Assembly (NCBI GenBank): GCA_032622095.1
Contig: CP136065.1
Location: 216,360,151 to 216,424,150, forward strand
DNA from: Siphonodentalium dalli
Taxonomy: Eukaryota; Mollusca; Scaphopoda; Gadilida; Siphonodentaliidae
Length of the DNA stretch: 64,000 nucleotides
Direction of reading: 5' to 3'
Both the position numbers and the translations under genes were made by a program. Below the pieces are notes generated by a model. The model was given only the letters and a program-made list of their open reading frames with translations, did no database searches and had not been told where the DNA came from. The stretch's first letter is position 1. Every line of letters starts with the position of its first letter. Below are positions 56,570-64,000 of the stretch, one piece after another.

Positions 56570-57070
56570 GACTGCCATTTCTTGACAGGTTGACCTCATT
56601 TTAACAAATCTGTATCTCAGTCACTAAAGGATCTTCCTGATTCCTCCATACTATATGTAAGCTAAATAGTCCAAAATCCCTTGAGAAGACATTTTAAGAA
56701 TTACTATAGAGACATATAGTTATGTCCCTGGTCCCACCCTTTTAACCTGGTGACCCCATCTGAATAAATTTGAATCCCAGACACCAAAGAACCCTTCATA
56801 CATATCATAAATATCAGTCAAATAGACCTGATAGTCCTTGTGAAGGAAGCATATTAAGAGGGAAACTGTCCTTCGCTTGGCCCCTATTTGACCAGGTGAC
56901 CCCATTAAACAAATCTGAATTGCAGTCAAGGAAGAACATTCCATTCTATATAAGCCAACTAGTTCTTGCAAACATATTTTAAGAATTACTATGTAGTGAA
57001 ATAGTTAAGTCTCTTGCTCTGCCCTTATTTGACTTTGTGATCCCATTTTCACAAATCTGATAAGGATAAA
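56570..57070 (+). repeat. Pearl/Helentron-like repeat, partial
   Basis: Diverged modules with GACCTCATTTTAACAAATCT, TTTGACCAGGTGACCCCATT and AAGAATTACTATGTAGTG recur, as at 58530-59405. It lacks the microsatellite and the CTAA end. Confidence 0.65.
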
Positions 57071-58190
57071 AATTAAGTTCCCCAGTTGAAGTGGTGATAT
57101 TCACCCATTGGGCACCTCATTTATGAATTTTATCTTCTGCAAATTATGGGGATATAGAAACTTCCTAGAAGGGAAATTTAACTAACAACAATGTAAATTT
57201 GATACTATAGATACTTCCCAAAAGATGAGGCCTAAGCAGAATGAGGTCGTCAGAGGGTGAATTTGGTGATGATAGCCTGCTGTGCCGGATAGCATCACAA
57301 AACGCGTGTCTGTTCCTACATTGTGTATGCCTGACCTCAAGCAACACAATGTATTATACAACAAGCCTTGAAATAGTGTGATATTGTGTCTGTCATTTGC
57401 AGAGTGAGGTCCCCAGAGGGTGAATTTAGTGACGCTAAATTCACCCTCTGGGGACCTCAATCTGATAAAGTCCTCAACTGCTATGGAAGACCTAGAATAA
57501 AATTGAATTTCCCCAGTTGAAGTTGGTGATGTTCACCCATTGGGCCCCTCAATTATGAATTTTATCTTCTGCAAATTAGGGGATATAGAAACTTCCTAGA
57601 AGGGAAATTTAACTAACAACAATGTAAATTTGATACTATAGATACTTCCCAGAAGATGAGGCCTAAGCAGAATGAGGTCCCCAAATGGTGAATTTGGTGA
57701 TGCTAGCCTTGAATCAAGCTTTGAAATAGTCTGTCTGTTATTTGCAGAATGAGGTACACAGAGGGTTAATTTAGTGAGGCTATCCTGCACAGCGGGCTAG
57801 TATCACTAAATTCACCCTCTGGGCACCTCATTCTGATAAGGCCCTCAACTGCTATGGAAGACCTAGAATAAGATTGAAGTTCCCCAGTTGAATTGGTGAT
57901 GTTCACCCATTGGGCACCTCAATCATGAATTTTATCTTCTGCAAATTAAGGGATACAGAAACTTCCTAGAAGGGAAATTTAACTAACAACAATGTAAATT
58001 TGATACTATAGATACTTCCCAGAAGATGAGGCCTAAGCAGAATGAGATCTTGAGACTCTAGATACTTCCCAGAAGATGAGGCCTAAGCGGAATAAGGTTC
58101 TCAGAGGGTGTATTTGGTTATGCTAGCCTGCTGTGTAGGATAGCGTCACTAAATTCACCCTCTGGGAACCTCATTCTACAAATGCCAGGC
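57060..58190. repeat. Expanded foldback repeat: AGAATGAGGTCC...CACCCTCTGGG units
   Basis: Four diverged units of about 280-380 bp. Each contains CCCCAGTTGAAGT-GGTGATG, CACCCATTGGGC-CCTCAA, GAAACTTCCTAGAAGGGAAA, ATACTTCCCAGAAGATGAGG and AGAATGAGGTCCCCAGAGGG, followed by the inverse CACTAAATTCACCCTCTGGG. Each unit is thus a hairpin within a tandem array. ORFs here are repeat artefacts. Confidence 0.75.
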
Positions 58191-58529
58191 ACTCTTTGAG
58201 AAAATAAAATTAATCTGATTTTAATGACCACTGAGTGATAATATAAACAACAAAGGTGCTTCATTGATAACACCATTAATCTCATTTAAATTATGGATGA
58301 CATGAATACACTCCCTGGGGACTCTGTCTAAGGCTGCAGAAGCTCTCTTTATCTCTCTATCTGCCTTGCCATGTGTCATGTCTATCAGTTCATAGGAGAG
58401 TTGCCTTGTAATGGGAATTTAAATAAATATACTTTATTTACCTGTGAGTTAGGATATGAGATAGGGTGGAATGCTGTTGGTTGGGGGTGGGGTTCTGGGT
58501 CATATGGGGGGGGGGGTGATATTTTTTGT
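58191..58529. other. Spacer, nothing recognised
   Basis: It includes a G11 tract at 58506-58516. No gene. Confidence 0.4.
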
Positions 58530-59405
58530 TTGTATGTTAAATTGATCAAGGAGTTCCTGAATTTTTTATTATTTTTTGGGGAATTATGGCCCTGGCTCCA
58601 CCACTATTTGACCCAGTGACCCCATTTGAACAAATCTGAACCCCAGTCATTCAATGACCCCCACATACCAAATATAAACTAAATCAGCTTAATGGTTATT
58701 GACAAGAAGTCGTTATAAGAATTACCAAGGAGGAATATAGTTATGGCCCTGGTTTCGCAACTGTTTGACACAGTGACCTCATTTGAACAAATATTAATGA
58801 CAGTCACCTAGGGAACATCCACCCCAAATATGATCAAAATGCAAAAATGTAATTTTTTGGTTTTTAGAGTTATGTCCCTGGCTCTGCCCCTAATTGACAC
58901 AGTGACCCAATTTGAACAAATTCCCAGTCACCCAAGGTCCCTCAGTACCAAATATAAGCTAATTCGGCCCAATATTTTGTAGAAGAAGTCATTGTAAGAA
59001 TTACTATGAGTTATGGCCCTGGTTTCTCAACTAATTGACCGGGTGACCTCATTTGAACAAATCTGAACACCAGTCACCCAAGGATCCTCCATACCCAATA
59101 TTAGCTAAATCGGCACAATGGTTATGGACAAGAAGTTGTTGTAAGAATTACTGTGGAGGAATAGAATTGTGGCCCTGGTTTCGCAACTATTTGACCCAGT
59201 GACCTCATTTGAACAAATCTGAATGAGAGTCACCTAGGGAACATCCACACCAAATATGAACCAATTTGGTATGATGGTTTCAGAGGAGAAGATGTTTTAA
59301 AAAAAAGTTGACGGACGGACAGACAGACAGACGGACGGACGGACGGACGACGGACGAGGAGTGATGACTATAGCTCCACCGGAGACTTCGTCTCAGGTGA
59401 GCTAA
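58530..59405 (+). mobile_element. Pearl/Helentron-like element with ACGG-type microsatellite and CTAA end
   Basis: Four to five modules of roughly 120-175 bp repeat TTATGGCCCTGG, ATTTGACCCAGTGACCTCAT, TTGAACAAATCTGAA and CACCAAATATGAACC. They are followed by a GACG/GACA microsatellite (59312-59356), then CTCCACCGGAGACTTCGTCT. The GGAGACTTCGTCTC hairpin is followed by AGGTGAG and CTAA. Tandem core, tetranucleotide microsatellite and hairpin-CTRR end match elements described in bivalves as pearl or Helentron-associated. No ORF. The 5' end is uncertain. Confidence 0.65.
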
Positions 59406-59688
59406 AAAGCGAAACACTAATATTTTATGATATGTCCACGCACGCCGACCTTTGGCTTTGGACAGAGTTGTACACAGACCTACAATAGTATATACACCTT
59501 TACGATGTCACAGCTGAACACACTTTAAGTCTTTAACTGTGTCAATGGGTGTGGTTTTGTTGTCAGTCAGGACTATTGTTTTTTTTACAGAAATATACCT
59601 TCGTATGTCTCATTTATGGATATTTATCTGAATTTTTCATCTGTAAAATGTAATCCTTGTTGTATATTTTAAAACTGTTTTAAGTCAG
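59406..59688. other. Spacer, nothing recognised
   Basis: No ORF or repeat placed. Confidence 0.4.
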
Positions 59689-60172
59689 TTAACCCTTTTC
59701 TGACGGGAGCTGCGCTGGAGCAACATTAAATATCCTGTGCCATTGCATTCTCTTATATATGCGGGCCGACCATAGGTCGCCTTACATATATAAGAGAATG
59801 CATTGGCATAACAATTTTACATTCTTTAACAATTTATATCATTTTATATAATTTGTTCTTACATTCTTTAACAATTTTTTATAAATTTGTTTTTATCATT
59901 TTTTCTTACATTCCTTATGAATTTTTATAATTTTTTCTTACATTCGTTAACAATTTGATCATTTTTGTTTTATCATTTTCTTACATTCTTTATCAATTTT
60001 AATAATTTTTTTCTTACATTCTTTAACAATTTTGATCATTTTTTATCATTATTTCTTACATTCTTTAACAATTTTTTATCATTTTTTTTCAATTTTCTTA
60101 CATTTTTTTAACAATGATAAAAAATAATGTAAAATTTGTTAGGCCAATGCTTTCTCTTATATATGCGAGGCA
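59689..60172. mobile_element. Truncated TTAACCC MITE with AT-rich tandem spacer
   Basis: Left TTAACCCTTTTCTGACGGGA is a variant terminus. A hairpin lies at 59739-59807 and a half hairpin at 60143-60170, after which the copy breaks off. Between them, TTTTTCTTACATTCTTTAAC and AATTTTGATCATTTTT recur about eight times as a degenerate tandem. This is the longest spacer among the hairpin-bearing MITEs here. Confidence 0.7.
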
Positions 60173-60767
60173 TGAAAGTTAGTTAATGGACTCGGACTCG
60201 CGACAGACATTCGACGCTCGACCTTCTAGTTTCCGAATTCTCATTCGCTCGTTCATTAAACCTTTTTGTACTAAATACTCATTAACGAGTAGTTCCCATA
60301 GGACATATTCAGATGTTATCTGTTGTTCTGTCTGTCATCTGGTTTTACCATGCAGTAGATTTGACCAATAAATTTGAATTCGGCCGCCTATACAATGAAT
60401 TTCCACCACCAGACTTTCAACTATATGTGTGTGTGTGTATATATATTAGTAATATATATAATAACAATGCCATAATAGTTTATCGAAAATTGTAAAGCAA
60501 TCCAGACGAATGATACATCTTTTAATACGTTAGCACATTTATTCCACGTGATAGAACATAACACTGAGAAAAAATCTGGCCAATAATACTAACTTAGGGT
60601 TACTCACGAGCATTTGAAGTAATTTTGACTAACCCATACATTGTCGTAATTCAGCGTGACAAACTCTGGATTAGTTATCATGACTACATGAGTGAATGCA
60701 GTTAATGTCCATGTGTACTGTATATGCAGGTCGGTATGAGGATATCATTGTCCGGTTACAACAATAA
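60173..60767. other. Intergenic, nothing recognised
   Basis: A short GTGTGTGTGT/ATATATAT run lies at 60427-60450. No gene. Confidence 0.4.
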
Positions 60768-60945
60768 GTCTTATTTCTAAGTCGCGGTCATATTGGATCC
60801 ATCCAGCCCCGTTCCGTGCATTCAGTGTTAAAGTTCAAAGTTCTGGAGAAGCATTCCACATATGGAGCTTTTGAATATTCATGAATTCCATATATGACTG
60901 GATGGATCCAATATGTCCGCCACTTAGAAATAAGGCTTATTCAGT
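60768..60945. mobile_element. Foldback MITE (GTCGCGGTCATATTGGATCC), third copy
   Basis: Left AGTCTTATTTCTAAGTCGCG then GTCATATTGGATCCATCCAG; right CTGGATGGATCCAATATGTC then CGCCACTTAGAAATAAGGCT. The arms are longer than in the copies at 16040 and 47325. Non-coding. Confidence 0.75.
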
Positions 60946-61230
60946 TTAATATATATATAGATCGTCCCAATGTTATAATTATGTACATGCGTCCATTTCC
61001 ATAAGGCATTTGTGAATGTCCCCGCCAGGAACATTTTAGAATCTTATGCCGCGACCGCACGTGGAATCTTCAAGTATCTTCACGTATATATATAGTACAT
61101 AACCAGTAGTTGCTACGTGTCGCACTTATGTTATATTATGGTATGTTTGATTACTTGTATGGTACGCATCAGAACACAAATTGAAGCCCCACGTGTATGT
61201 ATAGGCTTTGGTCTGCGTACGCTGCCGATG
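60946..61230. other. Spacer, nothing recognised
   Basis: No repeat or ORF was placed. Confidence 0.4.
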
Positions 61231-61649
61231 TTAAAGGTACTCAATCCGATCAGACCCTCATAAATTACTATTTCTTTGGCTTCGGGGGTAAAAAATATTT
61301 GATTCGAGTCGAGGAACCTACCCATCAACGCTCAGAGTGATTAGATATAAATTTTTGAAGTTTTGTTATTTCTATTGTTTGTGGCCCAGAAACACGCCGT
61401 CAAAAGGGCGGTCTCGGTTAAAATTATTATTACTACTTGATTTTAGAGTCATCCATCTTCGTCCGTTTGAATAAGTGTCTCTGGAGCAATTATGAGTACA
61501 CATCTCTATAAATAACAAACTTCAAAAATCAATATCTGATCACTCTGAGCTTTGATGGGTAGCTTCCTCGACTCGAATCAAATATTTTTTACCCCTGAAA
61601 CCAAAGAAATAGTAATTTAGGGGTGCTTAATCGGATTGAGTACATTTAG
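61231..61649. mobile_element. TTAA MITE (GGTACTCAATCC family)
   Basis: TTAAAGGTACTCAATCCGAT...TTAATCGGATTGAGTACATT then TAG, so the right TTAA is mutated to TTAG. The body carries TTTCTTTGGCTTCGGGGGTA and its inverse near the right end. 419 bp. Confidence 0.8.
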
Positions 61650-61726
61650 CAATTGTTGTTGAAATGTAATCGATTATAAGAGTTGAATTTCCAATATAAT
61701 TCTAGACCTTGGTAAAATATATATTA

Positions 61727-62085
61727 CTAGCAGGTGACACGACTTCGTCCGGGCTTTGACCTTGAATCGACCATTTTGAAGGTCAAGGTCAGGTCGGGGT
61801 AACGATTTGATCGTCCAAAATACTCCCCGGACAAAAGTAGGCCTATGTATAAAATTTCGTCGAAATCCGTCCGTTTTACCCGATTTGACCTTGAATTGAC
61901 CATTTTGAAGATCAAGGTCTGACCGGGATCACGATTTGACCCGTCGAAAACAGTCCCCGGAAAAAAGTACTCCTAGGTATAACATTTCGTCGAAATCCGT
62001 GTGTTTTACCAGATTTGACCTTGAATTTACCATTTTGAAGGTCAAGGTCAGGTCGGAGTAACGATTTGACGGTTTTGACCCCTCC
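61727..62085 (-). mobile_element. Helitron-like 3' end with GGTCAAGGTCAGGTCGG modules
   Basis: Read on the minus strand it ends GCCCGGACGAAGTCGTGTCA then CCTGCTAG before a T. This is a hairpin-like segment, a short spacer and CTAG at an A|T junction. Upstream are three modules of about 125 bp with ACCATTTTGAAGGTCAAGGT, CGATTTGACCCGTC and AATTTCGTCGAAATCCGT. They are homologous to 35375-35690. The 5' end is not located. Confidence 0.6.
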
Positions 62086-62700
62086 AAAACAAAGCGGCAC
62101 CCTTAATTATGATGTCATACAGATAAAGCCTCTCGGCGACGAGTCAAGAGGTACGATTTAGTGCAAGTACATTATTTACGCGATGCGTCGAAAACGGAAA
62201 CATAAGACGATCAATGGAATCAACTAATAAGTATTGTTCCCGGGCAATACAAAATATCTTATGACTTGCAATAAATCTCTCCTCATAGTCCACACCCTGG
62301 GGCATAACTGGGAAGTGAAGACATAATTTTTGAATGCCTCGCAAGGGATGTATCGATTTTTCATGGGAAAATGGACAGACTCGCTTTAATTGTATTAGGC
62401 AATTATCGAAGAGACATAAACGCATTTATTAACAATTTTGCCAGTCTTGGGAAGATTCACAGAAGCGAGTTCTATGCAATGGAAATGCATGCATATTTCC
62501 TATGTAACGGTTTAACATTGTCTAAACGCTCTTTATCATACCAAAATATATATTAGATTAGGACATTATTATTCGACAGGGTATGTAGTGAGTATTTTGT
62601 GACTAAGATTGGCATTTATTTAGTCATGCTTTTGTCAAAGTGACTAAGTTTTCTAAAGAATAACTCTATTAAAGACATATTACGTTTTAACTACATTTTA
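62086..62700 (-). other. Intron of gene 2, nothing recognised
   Basis: A minus-strand ORF (62425-62144) has no family features. Otherwise featureless. Confidence 0.35.
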
Positions 62701-63260
62701 ATCTGGATGGTAGAACTTACCTGGATGTACGTTTTGATCTGTGTGGTAGAACTTACCTGGATGTACGTTTTGATCTGTGTGGTAGAACTTACCTGGATGT
62801 ACGTTTTGATCTGTGTGGTAGAACTTACCTTGATGTACGTTTTAATCTGGATGGTAGAACTTACCTGGATGTACGTTTTGATCTGTGTGGTAGAACTTAC
62901 CTGGGTGTACGTTTTGATCTGTGTGGTAGAACTTACCTGGATGTACGTTTTGATCTGTGTGGTAGAACTTACCTGGATGTACGTTTTGATCTGTGTGGTA
63001 GAACTTGCCTGGATTTACATTTTGATTTGGGTGATAGAACTTACCTGGATGTACGTTTTGATCTGTGTGGTAGAACTTACCTGGGTGTACGTTTTGATCT
63101 GTGTGGTAGAACTTACCTGGATGTACGTTTTGATCTGTGTGGTAGAACTTGCCTGGATTTACATTTTGATTTGGGTGATAGAACTTACCTGGATGTACGT
63201 TTTGATCTGTGTGGTAGAACGTACCTGGATTTACGTTTTGATTTCGGTGGTAGAACTTAC
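62701..63260 (-). repeat. Tandem array of 36-bp exon-intron junctions (splice donors)
   Basis: Sixteen units spaced exactly 36 bp apart. On the minus strand each reads CAAAACGTACATCCAG|GTAA then GTTCTACCACACAGAT. Twelve units have CAG|GTAAGT, one AAG|GTAAGT, two CAG|GCAAGT and one CAG|GTACGT. The rightmost unit is the real end of exon 63261-63338. If translated instead of spliced, the array would give 12-residue repeats FYHTDQNVHPGK, open until a TAA in the unit near 62843 (CAA to TAA). Differences between units include amino-acid changes as often as silent ones, so there is no sign of coding constraint. It can be read either as intron satellite or as repeat-protein tail. Confidence 0.85.
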
Positions 63261-63338
63261 CTGGATTTACGTTTTGACCTGGGTGGTAGACGCCACCTGT
63301 GTGTGGATACGTATTACTTGGACACGGTGGGACGTTTT
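63261..63338 (-). CDS. Gly/Met-rich protein gene, upstream exon
   Basis: The acceptor TTTTTCCATGTTTCTTGCAG is strong and the donor is CCAG|GTAAGT. The 78-bp exon is phase 1 at both ends and encodes NVPPCPSNTYPHTGGVYHPG then QNVNP with a split Gly at the end. It has one Cys and is Pro/Gly/Tyr-rich, as in extracellular proteins; this is a style argument only. The next in-phase exon on the strand is 53998-53930. Further exons, including any signal peptide, must lie right of the window. If the donor at its end is skipped, translation would run into the 36-bp array. Confidence 0.6.
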
Positions 63339-63840
63339 CTGCAAGAAACATGGAAAAACATAAAAAACATATCTTTACACACACAAAAAAAAACTAATTA
63401 AATATGGTGTGGGTGCGGATTGTGGATCAGAACAAATAATAACGAAACGTTAAACAATTTACGCCTGATCTTGTTGATCCTTGTTTTCTCTTTGTAAAAT
63501 TAGCGGAAGCAGCCCCGTACACACGCAACTACAGCAATCTATATTATCACCATGCCTGTCATTTTTAATCTATTAAAACTCATTGGGGATTTCAGACATT
63601 TCTACATACTGTGATACATAAGAGTGCAATTTCATTGTTTAAATTGAAACACATTTGAAGACAATCAGCCTAATGGTTCTGCCAGCATTTCAATTCTCAA
63701 AACAACTTGGCGGAATGTCGCACATTTTCTATTAAATGTTAACAATATCATTAAAGATGCCCTGCCAGATTTGACACAATACAACCACCATCTGTACATT
63801 ATCTATACCAGACAATAATTAGATCGGACCCATCAGCACA
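63339..63840 (-). other. Intron upstream of the gene 2 exon, nothing recognised
   Basis: Apart from the polypyrimidine tract just before the exon, I see no feature. The branch point is probably in the AAAGATATGTTTTTTATG region. Confidence 0.4.
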
Positions 63841-64000
63841 TTAACCCTTTACCCAACAGAACGGCCCTGTGCCAATGCATTCTCTTATATATGCGAGTCG
63901 ACCATAGGTCGCCTCGCATATATAAGAGAATGCATTGTTTTAACACATATTTAAAATGATCAAATTGTCAAAGAATGTAGAAAATATTATTTAAAAAAAT
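63841..64000. mobile_element. TTAACCCTTTACCCAACA MITE, cut by window end
   Basis: Left end TTAACCCTTTACCCAACAGA and hairpin at 63871-63937 are present. The spacer begins and the window stops. The hairpin's last bases are GCATTGTTTT, a small variant. Confidence 0.85.

Noticed and set aside
62707-63363. 218-codon plus-strand ORF with repeated VVELTWMYVLI
   Set aside because: It is the antisense of the 36-bp donor array; the minus strand carries the exon and splice signals.
1-64000. tRNA, rRNA or other structured RNA genes
   Set aside because: I looked for B-box-like GGTTCGA-TCC and cloverleaf arms and found no candidate worth listing; a covariance-model scan would be needed to exclude them.

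Overview
This 64 kb window is AT-rich, intron-containing animal DNA that is crowded with transposon remnants. No operons, bacterial ribosome-binding sites or tRNA/rRNA genes were seen. The lineage points to a marine invertebrate, most likely a mollusc or other lophotrochozoan. The reasons are the pearl/Helentron-like elements (tandem modules, an ACGG-type microsatellite, and a short hairpin followed by CTAA or CTAG), many TTAA and TA MITE families, and very long G and C runs. The lineage is an inference and no species is claimed.

Two host genes can be supported, both on the minus strand. (1) At the left, three exons (17891-17920, 4533-4716, 3647-3778) join in phase to give the N-terminus and the first two membrane helices of an SLC6 sodium/chloride-dependent neurotransmitter or amino-acid transporter. 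The gene leaves the window at its left edge. Its first predicted intron is 13.2 kb long and is filled with mobile elements. A hAT copy and a TA-MITE lie about 30 bp upstream of the two 3' splice sites. (2) At the right, three exons (63261-63338, 53930-53998, 49264-49358) share phase 1 and join into the C-terminal part of a Gly/Met-rich protein that I cannot name. The 5' end lies off the right edge.

The most unusual structure belongs to gene 2, where both kinds of splice boundary have become satellites. Downstream of exon 63261-63338 are sixteen 36-bp copies of the exon-intron junction, most carrying a consensus CAG|GTAAGT donor. Upstream of the last exon is an array of about 30 units of roughly 90-101 bp that contain the 3' splice site and start of that exon. 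A second Gly-rich pseudo-exon with a donor lies at 54509-54556.

Layout: 0.2-1.7 kb complete hAT element; 1.8-18 kb SLC6 exons and TE-filled intron, with a Mutator-like element (9-bp TSD), hAT (8-bp TSD), a Transib-like foldback and TTAA/TA MITEs; 18.9-28.7 kb dense TTAA MITEs, several carrying one shared 69-nt hairpin; 29.1-35.3 kb Helitron/Helentron-like elements; 36.5-39.0 kb a 5'-truncated non-LTR retrotransposon with a 600-bp trinucleotide tail; 41-46.5 kb nested elements and long foldbacks; 49.3-54 kb the acceptor satellite and gene 2 exons; 56.5-59.4 kb pearl-like repeats; 59.7-62.1 kb MITEs and a Helitron-like end; 62.7-63.3 kb the donor satellite and exon. All calls are by eye, without database searches.
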